From Heterohyrax brucei (Eukaryota; Chordata; Mammalia; Hyracoidea; Procaviidae), in NCBI GenBank assembly GCA_028571685.1, contig CM053140.1, forward strand, positions 26,083,501 to 26,147,500: 64,000 nucleotides of DNA, in the 5' to 3' direction. The translations under genes were made by a program, and so were the position numbers. Each line of letters starts with the position of its first letter. The first letter of the stretch is position 1. This document shows, one piece after another, positions 53,401 to 55,492 of this stretch. Under the pieces are notes generated by a model. That model had not been told where the DNA came from. It ran no database searches and worked only from the letters and a program-made list of their open reading frames with translations.

Positions 53401-54894
53401 GCGGACCCACACTCCTCTGGATATGTGTAGCTCTCCACAGTCCTGACAATAACCTAAGCTCCTTTGGCAGGCCCCAGAAACTTGCAGAGGAAGGACTATG
53501 GCAGGACTTGGAGAGTGATATTACTGAGAGGACCACCGCCTTTGAGCAAGGCACTGCTGTTTCTGACTCAAATCAAAATATCATGCACAACAGACAAGGG
53601 TGCTACACAACACGCAGGCAGCCGTTGTCTACTGAAACAATTACTGAACCACTCGGAACTGGTTCGGAGCCCTGGTCTAGTGCCACCGGGGCAGCGGAGA
53701 AGGTGGGGAGAGCACGTGGTCAGACAGCCAGCAGTGCTCAGGCTGAGCTGCCCCACCTACTCCGTGGCAGTGTATGTACCTGTTTGTCCAGGAACCCTTT
53801 ACCTTCTGGGTCGGCCAAATCCCATATCTGTGGGAACACAAGAATGATCATGAGCATGACTGCTGACCACCTCCTGCCTGTTGATAAGGGCAGGTGCCTC
53901 CGCTGACTGCTTGTCTGCCGGGGTGAGGGCCTCAAACCAATAGCCAAGGGCTTGGGGTAGGTGAGCCTCAAAGTACGAAGCTAGTGGGTGGGCAGCCTAA
54001 GGGCCGGAGTAGGCTGGCAGCAGAGCCGGGCCTCTCATCCCACAGGTGGTGGTGGTCACTTCAGCCTGATGTCCAGCTGTGAACCAAGAGGCTATCGGGA
54101 CACAAGAGAGCTCAGCCTGATCAGGACGTGGCTGCCATCCCCCAGTGTGGATCTACCGGCTCTAACCCAAGGGATACATGATGGCCTGAACACCCCTAAA
54201 GCTGGCCTCTATCCCCTAGAGGAGCTGGGGGGGTGACCTAAGGGAAATGCCGTTGTTCCTCACATACCTTCCCAAGGGTAATGTCCGAGAGTCCAGATTT
54301 CTTCAGGAAAAGTGCAGCTTCACTTGCCCCAACCCGCCCTGTATATGCTGGGTCTACCTGCAATGGGAGAACAACCCCTGAGAGAACTTTCCGACCAGAG
54401 AAGCGGCAGGTGAGGCACCTGGGGACAGAAGGGGACAGAGGCCACATGCTGCTTTAAGTCAGAGCTTTGCTCTCCGGTTCCATTACACATCTGTTGTTAG
54501 CTGTGGCTGAGCTGACCCCCCAACTCCTGGTGACCCTGTGCACAATGGAACCAAATGTTGCCCGCACCTGAGCCATCCCCATGACTGGCTGTGGGTTGGA
54601 TCATTGCAATCAATACGGTTTTCACTGGCTGATTTTCAGAAATTGCCAGGGCTTTCTTCCTAGTCTGTCTTGGTCTACAAGCCCCAGCGAAATTGATTCA
54701 GCATTCCAGTGACACTCCATTAACGGATGGGTGGGCTGGGCAGGAGATTCACTTACTGGGAACTGTGCTCAGGTCTCCCACATGGAAAGTAAGAATTCTA
54801 CCACTGAACCACCACCCCCCGTTGGATACACACTAGTTCAATATAAACTTACCTGCTTGTAATATGATTCATACAATGGATTTCCAGCAGGGAC
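1827..54894 (-). CDS. EPS15L1: EPS15L1, partial gene (18 internal coding exons)
   Basis: Epidermal growth factor receptor substrate 15-like 1 is an endocytic adaptor of clathrin-coated pits. In the family, three N-terminal EH domains bind NPF motifs of partners such as epsins, a coiled coil mediates dimerisation, and C-terminal DPF motifs bind AP-2. The reverse strand carries 18 exons in the order EH1, linker, EH2, Ser/Pro linker, EH3, coiled coil, DPF region, each matching the human protein as I remember it, with GT-AG borders and compatible phases. Summed coding length is about 2037 bp (679 codons). The first exon (about 11 residues in human) and the final DPF/C-terminal exons fall outside the window. 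No in-frame stop or frameshift is seen. EPS15 was considered, but exon sequences such as the coiled-coil exon at 11509-11706 fit EPS15L1 better. Residue numbers below assume an 11-residue exon 1. Confidence 0.96.
2131..2343 (-). repeat. AfroSINE copy, diverged
   Basis: Reads on the plus strand as tail-to-head: GACTCACGGCATCCCCGTG, a GCCTTC-like middle, then the A-box end at 2330. Homologous to other AfroSINE copies but old. Confidence 0.6.
2355..2430 (+). repeat. AfroSINE 3' fragment
   Basis: Contains the CCTATGGAGCAGCTCTACTC-TGTCACACGTGGGGCTGCC block typical of the second half of sense-strand AfroSINE copies. Confidence 0.55.
2480..2745 (+). repeat. Old L1 3' end
   Basis: Matches the generic mammalian L1M 3' end pattern: ATCAATGGTTGCCGGG, GGTGATGGAATGTTATACATC, then GAAGCTGATTTA. 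It contains a local 17-bp duplication (TTGTCAAAAGGTGTCTAA, 2644-2677). Confidence 0.65.
2746..3200. other. Intron 3' of exon 18, nothing recognised
   Basis: Intron between exons 18 and 19. No repeat family or exon is recognised here. Confidence 0.45.
3201..3251 (-). CDS. EPS15L1: EPS15L1 exon 18 (DPF region)
   Basis: A 51-bp exon encoding [17 protein letters not shown] and the first base of Asp. It has two DPF motifs and matches human [16 protein letters not shown]. Acceptor ATCTAG has a weak pyrimidine tract; donor CAG|GTAAGT. On the transcribed strand an 18-bp G-rich minisatellite array lies about 380-620 bp upstream of this acceptor. Confidence 0.93.
3631..3864 (+). repeat. 18-bp minisatellite, 13 units
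   Basis: Thirteen head-to-tail copies of an 18-bp unit, CACCTGCCCACGGCCCTC, with near-perfect identity (one C-to-T unit variant at 3700-3717). Looser CACCTGCCAC-type copies extend the array to roughly 3325-3930. On the EPS15L1 sense strand each unit reads GAGGGCCGTGGGCAGGTG. Because 18 is a multiple of three, several frames stay open on both strands. These open frames (such as 3270-3986) are repeat artefacts, not genes. Confidence 0.97.
4190..4830 (+). repeat. Old L1 3' end with poly-A
   Basis: ORF2 C-terminal and 3' UTR pattern of an ancient L1 (GTATCTACCGAGG, CACTTCACAACAGCCAAAAG, GGAATATTAGGCAGCTC), ending in an A-rich tail at 4799-4830. Antisense to EPS15L1 and ending about 40 bp from the exon 17 donor. 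Confidence 0.8.
4869..4992 (-). CDS. EPS15L1: EPS15L1 exon 17 (DPF region)
   Basis: A 124-bp exon from [20 protein letters not shown] to [13 protein letters not shown] (first base of the last Gly only; about residues 587-628). Five DPF motifs are visible, the short AP-2 appendage-binding peptides of the family. Acceptor TATAG, donor AAAG|GTATGT. The poly-A end of an antisense L1 lies about 40 bp into the downstream intron. Confidence 0.95.
4993..5530. other. Intron stretch, nothing recognised
   Basis: Intron upstream of exon 17 on the gene strand. No exon or clear repeat is seen. Confidence 0.45.
5534..5687 (-). repeat. AfroSINE copy
   Basis: Plus-strand reading starts GTGGTTGCCAGCAGTCAACTG and ends CTTAACCACTACACCACCAG, the reverse complement of an AfroSINE tRNA-like head. 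Preceded by an A-rich run. Confidence 0.85.
5690..7395. other. Intron stretch, nothing recognised
   Basis: About 1.7 kb of intron 16. No exon, RNA gene or repeat that I can name. Short open frames here have no recognisable features. Confidence 0.45.
7400..7556 (+). repeat. AfroSINE copy
   Basis: Sense-strand order: AACCTAAAGGTTGAAGAGTC (B box region), AGATCTGCTTCTGAAAAAGC, then GGAGCACAGCTGTACTCTAA and a GTCACTGTGG end. Confidence 0.7.
7557..9197. other. Intron stretch, nothing recognised
   Basis: About 1.6 kb of intron. Part of it (8370-8910) is GC- and purine-rich with overlapping open frames on both strands, but no domain, splice-consistent exon or homology is recognised. Confidence 0.45.
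9198..9228 (+). repeat. (CA)n microsatellite
   Basis: About 15 uninterrupted CA dinucleotides, probably polymorphic. Confidence 0.97.
9575..9706 (-). CDS. EPS15L1: EPS15L1 exon 16 (divergent, donor uncertain)
   Basis: About 132 bp, 44 codons, from [17 protein letters not shown] to [12 protein letters not shown]. It begins like human (ARSKLSQL) and ends near the human ERGSFGAM, but it is about 11 codons shorter in the ANLSEGVSLAERG region and diverges in the middle. Acceptor ACACAG is good. The donor homologous to human would be ACG|GTGCAG, which is weak. Six bases further, CAG|GTCGAG at 9569 would add Val-Gln in the same frame. The exon is open and phase-compatible, so it is probably functional but fast evolving. 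Confidence 0.82.
9965..10096 (-). repeat. AfroSINE fragment
   Basis: Contains AGAAGCAGACTGCTAGGCC and CCGCCAACCTTTAGGTTCA followed by ACACCATCCAGGGAC, the antisense middle and head of the SINE. Confidence 0.75.
10207..10425 (+). repeat. AfroSINE copy
   Basis: Starts GGAGCCCCTGGGTGGTGC, includes AAAGGCCTGGCAGTCGACTT and ends at GTTGAAATCAACTCAATGAC. It is the long subtype with the GGAAAGGCCTGGCGATC-type insert. Confidence 0.85.
10486..10645 (+). repeat. AfroSINE copy
   Basis: Head AAACCCTGATGGTGTACCGC, middle GGGGCAGTTCTACTCTGTCC, tail GACAGCAGCAGGCTTTGG. Same orientation and 60 bp from the previous copy. Confidence 0.88.
10646..11508. other. Intron stretch, nothing recognised
   Basis: Intron 15. 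No repeat or exon recognised. Confidence 0.45.
11509..11706 (-). CDS. EPS15L1: EPS15L1 exon 15 (coiled coil)
   Basis: A 198-bp exon of 66 codons, from [15 protein letters not shown] to [12 protein letters not shown] (about residues 477-542). It gives the end of the central coiled coil, diagnostic for EPS15L1. Acceptor TTTCAG, donor CAG|GTACTG. Confidence 0.96.
11707..12264. other. Intron stretch, nothing recognised
   Basis: Left end of the 16.6-kb intron 14, upstream of exon 15 on the gene strand and outside the transposon stack. No element recognised. Confidence 0.45.
12860..13820 (+). mobile_element. Solo LTR of an endogenous retrovirus
   Basis: A 961-bp block starting TG and ending CA, flanked by the 6-bp direct repeat ATACAC (12854-12859 and 13821-13826). 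It interrupts the RTE between codons that are contiguous in the element. Near the end lie a TATA-like box (13684) and AATAAA (13692). It carries an imperfect tandem duplication with 52-bp period starting at 13508 and 13560 (CTCGGGCCATT...). There is no internal gag, pol or env, so this is a recombined single LTR. A 6-bp duplication fits class II (ERVK-like) elements. The family is not identified. Confidence 0.85.
14536..15541 (+). mobile_element. 5'-truncated L1 (3' UTR only)
   Basis: Inserted into the RTE with a perfect 15-bp duplication AAAATAAAAAACAAT (14521-14535 and 15542-15556). The content matches the 3' UTR of the L1 at 24880-26038: GACTCTTTGATGGCTGCAAG, CCAGAAGAACCAGACAGTGC, GATGCTGCCCC, the purine tract near 15360 and an A-rich tail. 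There is no ORF. Confidence 0.93.
16838..17815 (+). promoter_or_regulatory. L1 5' UTR (internal promoter region)
   Basis: About 980 bp, homologous over its length to 19380-20377. It starts with a G-run and GCAGAGCCAAGA, as do L1 5' UTRs of this lineage. Promoter function is known for the family, not shown here. Confidence 0.75.
17816..18776 (+). pseudogene. L1 ORF1 (broken)
   Basis: RNA-binding/chaperone protein ORF1p. An open segment at 17816-18240 shows the N-terminus and the coiled coil ([20 protein letters not shown]). Frameshifts follow. The RRM and C-terminal parts remain as fragments up to LQEILKES at about 18760. Confidence 0.85.
19380..21390 (+). mobile_element. ORF1-only L1 element (half-L1-like)
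   Basis: A 2.0-kb unit made of a complete L1-type 5' UTR (19380-20377), ORF1 (20378-21324), a 55-bp tail with AATAAA (21367) and an 11-A run (21380-21390). It has no ORF2. It sits within the ORF2 start of the older L1. The left flank AAAGGACGGAAGAATA and right flank AAAGGATGGAAAAATA form an imperfect 16-bp target duplication. The third L1 copy at 37130-37160 shows the uninterrupted target. ORF1 has an early stop (20444-20446) and a later frameshift near 21010. Confidence 0.87.
20378..21324 (+). pseudogene. ORF1 of the nested half-L1 (broken)
   Basis: Starts [20 protein letters not shown]; an in-frame stop follows after about 22 codons. The long segment 20486-21019 has the coiled coil ([20 protein letters not shown], then [15 protein letters not shown]) and the central RNA-binding region ([11 protein letters not shown]). 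The C-terminal part continues in another frame ([20 protein letters not shown]) to the stop at 21322. Confidence 0.87.
24886..26038 (+). repeat. L1 3' UTR with A-rich tail
   Basis: About 1.15 kb. Its ordered blocks recur in most other L1 tails of the window: GACTCTTTGATGGCTGCAAG, GGAGCTCACAAAGTTGAGTC, CTGATGTGGCCCCTGTCCAT, a purine-rich GGAGAGGAGAAGACAGGAG, GTGTGCTGTCACCGTGCAAGG, and a poly-A region with GAAAAG interruptions (26006-26038). Confidence 0.85.
26586..26945 (+). mobile_element. Internally deleted RTE derivative
   Basis: RTE 5' UTR sequence (GAAGCTATGCCACCAGTATC, GACTAGGAAGCAAGGCC, ACATTTGTCTGATACGGTGC) joined directly to an RTE 3' end (AAGATGGCACAGGACCAAGC, CTCTGTTGTACAGAGGTCTC). 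All coding sequence is missing. It lies immediately after the full RTE. Compare 29590-29790 and 34705-34985. Confidence 0.75.
27090..27480 (+). repeat. L1 3' UTR fragment
   Basis: Contains the GTGGTAAGTAACATCTAGG, AAAGTCTGTGAGTGGTCATC and AGAAGAACTAGATGGTGACT blocks of the local L1 3' UTR, diverged. Confidence 0.65.
27481..27799. other. Diverged intron stretch
   Basis: About 320 bp between two L1 tail fragments. It may be part of an old L1 3' end (CTCAAATACAGTATTTTTAAAA) but is too diverged to call. Confidence 0.35.
27800..28245 (+). repeat. L1 3' UTR fragment
   Basis: AAAAAGACCAGACTTACTGGT, GAACTCCAAGAATACAGCCC and an A-rich end at 28225-28240. Similar to 1-480. The A-rich end lies about 100 bp from the exon 14 donor. 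Confidence 0.6.
28346..28507 (-). CDS. EPS15L1: EPS15L1 exon 14 (coiled coil)
   Basis: A 162-bp exon of 54 codons, from [20 protein letters not shown] to [12 protein letters not shown] (about residues 423-476), essentially identical to human. It is continuous coiled coil with no proline. Acceptor TCCTAG, donor ATG|GTGAGC. The 3' flanking intron is the 16.6-kb one that holds the nested transposons. Confidence 0.96.
28508..29589. other. Intron stretch, nothing recognised
   Basis: About 1.1 kb of GC-rich intron 13. No exon or repeat recognised. Confidence 0.45.
29590..29790 (+). mobile_element. RTE-derived short element, 5'-truncated
   Basis: Has RTE 5' UTR sequence (GATGAGCCCCCCAGATTGGAAGG) followed shortly by the RTE 3' end (GATGGTGCAGGACCAGACAGC, ending TTGATGACAGCTAACA), with the coding region absent. 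Confidence 0.65.
30085..30610 (+). mobile_element. RTE 3' end
   Basis: Collinear with 26055-26575: GCAGAAGACTTCTTTAAAG, TCAAGCAAGCTGTGG, GAAGAAATACCACCAGAATG, GGCAGTGTCACATTCTG, ending GTGGACTCAACAGCAACAAC. Coding frame destroyed. Confidence 0.75.
30611..31164. other. Intron stretch, nothing recognised
   Basis: Intron 13 between RTE pieces. No exon or repeat recognised. Confidence 0.45.
31165..31325 (+). repeat. L1 3' UTR fragment
   Basis: Short piece with AGAACCCAGACAAGAGAAAG and GGCCTCATCTACCTGGAGATC, resembling 27225-27320. Confidence 0.45.
31345..32905 (-). mobile_element. RTE LINE fragment, reverse orientation
   Basis: Reverse strand is collinear with the coding part of the RTE at 12600-16800. 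The end near 32900 corresponds to the RTE coding start (compare 12590-12750), 31800-32070 to the middle, and 31345-31700 to the RT region. Several frames broken and some segments missing. One of the few LINEs in the window lying in the EPS15L1 sense direction. Confidence 0.7.
32990..33565 (+). repeat. L1 3' UTR fragment with A-rich end
   Basis: Same ordered blocks as 640-1180 and 25440-26000: CAAACAGACCCATGTAATTGG, AGGCCAGAGGAACTAGATGG, GAACTGATGGTCTTACAGCC, GAGAGGGTGGAGAAGAGGGGA, GTGCTGTCACAGG. Confidence 0.75.
34004..34046 (+). repeat. (CATA)n/(CA)n simple repeat
   Basis: Imperfect CATACATA and CACACA repeat inside the old L1. Confidence 0.8.
34705..34985 (+). mobile_element. Internally deleted RTE derivative
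   Basis: 5' UTR part (GGTAGCTTGCATGTTGCTATG, AGCTATGCCATTAGTATTTC, CAGACTAAGAAGAAAG) joined to a 3' end (GGACAGCACAGGACTAGACAA, ending CAACTCAACAGCAATTAACC). The flanks share GGGGCTGG, a likely target duplication in the L1 3' UTR. Same architecture as 26586-26945. Confidence 0.7.
35171..35639. other. Intron stretch, nothing recognised
   Basis: No exon or repeat recognised. Confidence 0.4.
35640..35915 (+). repeat. Old L1 3' end fragment
   Basis: Pattern CAGAATAGGCAAATACACAGAG, GGTAGTTACACAACATGG and TTATATGAGTTATATCTCAATAA at 35877-35908, typical of L1M 3' ends. Confidence 0.6.
36047..36119 (-). CDS. EPS15L1: EPS15L1 exon 13 (coiled coil)
   Basis: A 73-bp exon completing the split Arg, then [19 protein letters not shown] and TNEVQ (about residues 398-422); human has TSEVQ. 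It is charged, heptad-like coiled coil. Acceptor TTTCAG, donor CAG|GTAAGA. Exons 12 and 13 sum to 159 bp. Confidence 0.95.
36372..39765 (+). mobile_element. L1 fragment: ORF1 end and most of ORF2
   Basis: 5'- and 3'-truncated L1 of about 3.4 kb. It starts within the C-terminal end of ORF1 (CAACCACGAATTATATATCC) and ends within ORF2 at GGGGTAAAAATAGTCTC. Endonuclease traces: [18 protein letters not shown] region, [10 protein letters not shown] (37300), [17 protein letters not shown] traces: [19 protein letters not shown] (38330), [20 protein letters not shown] (38640), [16 protein letters not shown] with the catalytic core (39030). Many stops. More diverged than the copy at 16838-26038 and antisense to EPS15L1. 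It nearly fills intron 12. Confidence 0.9.
39886..39971 (-). CDS. EPS15L1: EPS15L1 exon 12 (entry to coiled coil)
   Basis: An 86-bp exon encoding [19 protein letters not shown] then ISQEIAQLQ and two bases of an Arg codon (about residues 370-398). The second half begins the heptad pattern of the central coiled coil. Acceptor CCCAG, donor AAAG|GTACGT. It lies about 120 bp from the 3' end of an L1 remnant (36372-39765). Confidence 0.94.
40294..40450 (-). CDS. EPS15L1: EPS15L1 exon 11 (end of EH3)
   Basis: A 157-bp exon that completes the split Trp, then [20 protein letters not shown] through the [13 protein letters not shown] stretch to GTPVP (about residues 317-369). EH3 ends at the FIQQKVSKG segment. 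Exons 10 and 11 together are 315 bp, which restores phase 0. Acceptor CTCCAG, donor CCG|GTGAGT. Confidence 0.95.
41226..41556 (-). repeat. tRNA-Gly-headed SINE
   Basis: Reverse strand begins with a tRNA-Gly-like head (B-box region reads as GGTCTGGATTC-like) followed by a body with GCCAGTGGAGGCTGG and CCCAGGCC, and an RTE-like tail ending GACTCGGTGGCGG. Compare 49630-49975. Confidence 0.65.
41557..42054. other. Intron stretch, nothing recognised
   Basis: Intron 10 between a SINE and the exon 10 donor. Nothing recognised. Confidence 0.4.
42055..42212 (-). CDS. EPS15L1: EPS15L1 exon 10 (EH3)
   Basis: A 158-bp exon (52 codons plus two bases) from [17 protein letters not shown] to [11 protein letters not shown] and the first two bases of a Trp codon (about residues 265-317). 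It contains the EH3 EF-hand loop [12 protein letters not shown]. The intron splits the codon of the EH3 pocket tryptophan (TG|G). Acceptor CTGCAG, donor CTG|GTGAGT. Confidence 0.95.
42213..43340. other. Intron stretch, nothing recognised
   Basis: GC-rich intron 9, about 1.1 kb. No exon or clear repeat. Confidence 0.45.
43342..43456 (-). repeat. AfroSINE fragment
   Basis: CAGAAACAGACCACCAGGCC followed by CTCAAACCTCCAATCTTTCAG, the antisense centre and B-box part of an AfroSINE, about 155 bp from the exon 9 donor. Confidence 0.7.
43613..43846 (-). CDS. EPS15L1: EPS15L1 exon 9 (end of EH2 and linker)
   Basis: A 234-bp exon, 78 codons, from [15 protein letters not shown] to [11 protein letters not shown] (about residues 187-264). 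The start completes EH2. The rest is a Pro/Ser-rich linker with a basic KRKK cluster, the [16 protein letters not shown] stretch and [10 protein letters not shown], all recognisable from human EPS15L1. Acceptor CCCCAG, donor CAG|GTACAG. Confidence 0.96.
43847..44376. other. Intron stretch, nothing recognised
   Basis: Intron 8 upstream of exon 9 on the gene strand. No repeat recognised. Confidence 0.4.
44377..44404 (+). repeat. (GT)n microsatellite
   Basis: About 14 GT dinucleotides followed by TATACACACA. Confidence 0.95.
44719..44778 (-). CDS. EPS15L1: EPS15L1 exon 8 (EH2 calcium loop)
   Basis: Sixty bases encode [20 protein letters not shown] (about residues 167-186). It includes the EH2 pocket tryptophan followed by a canonical 12-residue EF-hand loop ([12 protein letters not shown]), so calcium binding is expected from family knowledge. 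Acceptor TTGCAG, donor GTG|GTAGGC. Confidence 0.96.
45052..45255 (-). repeat. AfroSINE copy
   Basis: Plus strand reads GCTGCCATCAAGCAGATTCC, AATCTTCACGAAAGCCAGGAC, CACTGCCAACCTTTAGGTC, TTGCGCCACCTGGGAACC. Long subtype. First of three copies in the same orientation within 530 bp. Confidence 0.85.
45271..45437 (-). repeat. AfroSINE copy
   Basis: Plus strand reads CTGCTGTCAAGTTGGTTCC to CAACCACCATGCCACCAGGG. Short subtype, well preserved. Confidence 0.9.
45458..45580 (-). repeat. AfroSINE fragment
   Basis: AAAAAACCCTGTTGTCATCA, AGCGACCCTACAGGACAGAG, CCATAGAGTATCCGAGGAG. The head end is missing or diverged. Confidence 0.85.
45581..46161. other. Intron stretch, nothing recognised
   Basis: Intron 7 next to the exon 7 donor. 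No repeat or exon recognised. Confidence 0.4.
46162..46287 (-). CDS. EPS15L1: EPS15L1 exon 7 (EH2)
   Basis: A 126-bp exon of 42 codons, from [16 protein letters not shown] to [11 protein letters not shown] (about residues 125-166). It holds the first half of EH2 with its non-calcium pseudo EF-hand ([12 protein letters not shown]). Acceptor ACCAG with upstream pyrimidines, donor CGA|GTGAGT. Confidence 0.96.
46440..46617 (+). repeat. Old L1 3' end fragment
   Basis: CAAGATCAGTGGTTGTCAGG, GGAGGGATAAATGGGGAACAC, GGGAAACTATTCTGTATGACA: generic L1M 3' UTR, cut at the right by an AfroSINE. Confidence 0.65.
46618..46808 (-). repeat. AfroSINE copy
   Basis: AAAACCAAAACCAAACTCGC, GAGTCATGGTGACCCCATG, then the GGTAGGTTCAAACTGCTAAC B-box part. 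Long subtype. Confidence 0.85.
46909..47138 (+). repeat. AfroSINE copy
   Basis: CAAGGGTCCTGGTGACACAAT, GTCGGCAGTTCAAAACCACC (B box), GAACTGGTGATCTGCTTCC, GGGGCAGTTCTGCTCTGAC. Confidence 0.85.
47139..47305 (+). repeat. AfroSINE copy, head diverged
   Basis: TGCTAACTGAGAGGTTCGGGG, GGAGATCTGCTTCTGAAAAAC, CAGTTCTACTCAGACACACG. Tandem with the previous copy. Confidence 0.75.
47306..47789. other. Intron stretch, nothing recognised
   Basis: Intron 6, AT-rich in part. Nothing named. Confidence 0.4.
47790..47997 (-). repeat. AfroSINE copy
   Basis: CTGCTGCCAGTGAGTAGATTCC, ATGGGGTTTTCTTGGCTGC, CCAACTTTTAGGTCAGTAGC, TTTGTGCCACCCACCCACGG. Long subtype. Confidence 0.85.
47998..48899. other. Intron stretch, nothing recognised
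   Basis: Intron 6. No exon or repeat recognised in about 0.9 kb. Confidence 0.4.
48905..49232 (-). repeat. tRNA-Gly-headed SINE
   Basis: On the reverse strand, head GCAGTGATGGCTCATTGG and GACCTGGGTTTGATGCC (A and B boxes of a tRNA-Gly type), then GTCAGTGGAGACTTGTGTG, AGCAAGGCCTGGCAATC, and a tail GACTCAACAGCAGCTAAAG. Confidence 0.8.
49233..49629. other. Intron stretch, nothing recognised
   Basis: About 0.4 kb of intron 6. Nothing named. Confidence 0.4.
49630..49975 (+). repeat. tRNA-Gly-headed SINE with RTE-like tail
   Basis: Head GTGGTGGCACAATGGTAGG (A box), GGGTTCGATTCCTAGCCC (B box). Body includes CCCAGACTAAGATGAGCG. The 3' end is GTGGGCATGGTGTGGGATGG then CGTTTTGTTCTGTTGTGCC, matching the RTE 3' end at 26490-26560. 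No functional tRNA: the acceptor stem is diverged. Confidence 0.82.
50275..50337 (-). CDS. EPS15L1: EPS15L1 exon 6 (EH1-EH2 linker)
   Basis: Sixty-three bases encode [21 protein letters not shown] (about residues 104-124). The ends match human (HDTSSPL and AEAHWAVR), while the middle is alanine-rich here instead of MVTPPS. Acceptor TTTCAG, donor AGG|GTAAGT. Only 181 bp of intron separates it from exon 5. Confidence 0.92.
50519..50614 (-). CDS. EPS15L1: EPS15L1 exon 5 (end of EH1)
   Basis: Ninety-six bases, 32 codons, from [15 protein letters not shown] to NLSLPPPKF (about residues 72-103). It gives the last helix of EH1 and the proline-rich exit (LPPPKF) typical of EPS15-family EH1 domains. 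Acceptor CTGCAG, donor TTC|GTAAGT. Confidence 0.96.
50615..51542. other. Intron 4, nothing recognised
   Basis: About 0.9 kb upstream of exon 5 on the gene strand. No exon or repeat recognised. Confidence 0.4.
51543..51645 (-). repeat. AfroSINE fragment
   Basis: AAAAAAACCAAACTCATTGCC, AGTGACCCTACAGGACTGAG, GCCCCATAGGATTCCAAGG. Only the tail half is present. Confidence 0.88.
51720..52082 (+). repeat. 5'-truncated L1 (3' UTR end)
   Basis: GCATGGCCCCTAGCCCTGAC, CAGCAATGGATTGGACTTGG, purine tract at 51895-51945, GTGTGCTGTCACTGGGCAC and A-rich tail. Collinear with 25670-26010. Confidence 0.9.
52150..52245. repeat. AT-rich low-complexity tract
   Basis: TTTATTTAAATAAATATTTA-type sequence, almost pure A/T. 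Confidence 0.8.
52252..52457 (-). repeat. AfroSINE copy
   Basis: GTTGTTAGCTGCTGTCAAGC, GGCAACCTCTCATGGCCAG, AGTAGCAGACTGCCAGGCC, CTCAACCTTTCAGTTAGTAAC, TTGTGTCACCCGGGGACTCC. Confidence 0.8.
52458..52910. other. Intron 4 stretch with possible old L1 end
   Basis: CACGTACAGAACATTCTCAC and GTGACAAAGTGCTCATGG are suggestive of a diverged L1 3' end, but the match is weak. Confidence 0.35.
52911..53075 (+). repeat. AfroSINE copy
   Basis: GGAGCCGCAGTGGGGCCGTGG head, AACTCAGCTGCCAACGGACAG, GGGGTAGTTCTACTCTGTCC, TTGACAGCAACAG tail. Confidence 0.88.
53076..53779. other. Intron 4 near exon 4, nothing recognised
   Basis: About 0.7 kb. No exon or repeat named. Confidence 0.4.
53780..53827 (-). CDS. EPS15L1: EPS15L1 exon 4 (EH1)
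   Basis: Forty-eight bases encode [16 protein letters not shown] (about residues 56-71), identical to human as I recall it. It carries the conserved tryptophan of the EH1 NPF-binding pocket and the second EF-hand loop, which lacks a full set of acidic ligands (D-P-E-G-K-G). Acceptor CCACAG, donor CAG|GTACAT. Confidence 0.96.
53828..54267. other. Intron 3, nothing recognised
   Basis: Short unique-looking intron of 440 bp between exons 3 and 4. Confidence 0.5.
54268..54357 (-). CDS. EPS15L1: EPS15L1 exon 3 (EH1)
   Basis: Ninety bases, 30 codons, from [10 protein letters not shown] to GLSDITLGK (about residues 26-55). This is the first EF-hand-like half of EH1, including the conserved A-x-x-F-L-x-x-S-x-L pattern. 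Acceptor TTGCAG, donor AAG|GTATGTG. Phase 0 at both ends. Confidence 0.96.
54492..54822 (-). repeat. tRNA-Gly-headed SINE
   Basis: Plus strand reads TTGTTAGCTGTGGCTGAGCTG tail end, GGTTTTCACTGGCTGATTTTC, CCTAGTCTGTCTTGGTC, then CTACCACTGAACCACCACC (reverse of the A box). It sits about 30 bp from the exon 2 donor. Confidence 0.8.
54853..54894 (-). CDS. EPS15L1: EPS15L1 exon 2 (start of EH1)
   Basis: Encodes [14 protein letters not shown] (about residues 12-25), the first helix of EH1; human has [14 protein letters not shown]. The acceptor is TTATAG before GTCCCT and the donor is CAG|GTAAGT. It is 42 bp, phase 0 on both sides. The preceding exon with the initiator methionine is not in the window, since nothing resembling MAAPLIPLSQQ is seen up to 64000. 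Confidence 0.93.
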
Positions 54895-55078
54895 CTATAA
54901 ACAAAATCACAGATACTGGTCAAAAACAGGCAACCTCCTCTAAAAAAGTGACACCACTTAATTCTGCCATGATCAAAATGCACAGGAGTAAAACCCAAAA
55001 TTCACACTTTATTAAACATCTTTTATACACAGAGTTGGTTTCTTTGCAGACACAGATAAATACTAATACTCTTTGATG

Positions 55079-55235
55079 CTGTGAGGAGCAGTCAAGTTGA
55101 TTCTGACTCACGGCAACCCCGTGCTTTAGAGCAGAACTGCACTTTATAGGGTTTTCTTGGTGGTTAATTTCATGGATGCAGATCTGTCTTCTGGTGGAAA
55201 GCCAGGCCTTTCTTCTGTGACACCTCAGGAGGGTC
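55079..55235 (-). repeat. AfroSINE fragment
   Basis: AAGTTGATTCTGACTCACGG, AACCCCGTGCTTTAGAGCAG, GGGTTTTCTTGGTGG, CCAGGCCTTTCTTCTGTGAC. Confidence 0.8.
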
Positions 55236-55420
55236 TGTGACCCCGCACAACAGAATGAAACACTGCCCAGTCCTGAGCCATCCCTGTCATCAGCTGCAGA
55301 TTAAACAGCTGGGATCCACTGGGATCCTGACTTTTGGAAGTTGATCACCAGGCCTTTCTTAGATGTCTTAGCCTGGGAATTCCACTCAAGCCCATCCAGC
55401 ATTACAGCAACACACAAGCC
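55236..55420 (-). repeat. tRNA-Gly-headed SINE fragment
   Basis: CCCAGTCCTGAGCCATCCC, AGCTGGGATCCACTGGGATC, CCAGGCCTTTCTTAGATG, CAGCAACACACAAGCCTCCC; the tRNA head is missing. Confidence 0.6.
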
Positions 55421-55436
55421 TCCCAGGACAAATGCA

Positions 55437-55492
55437 TGTACTGGCATCAAGTCAACTGCAACTCATAGTGACTCCACAGACAGAGGGGGCCA
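55437..55492 (-). repeat. AfroSINE tail fragment
   Basis: GGCATCAAGTCAACTGCAAC and CATAGTGACTCCACAGACAG; only the tail remains. Confidence 0.6.
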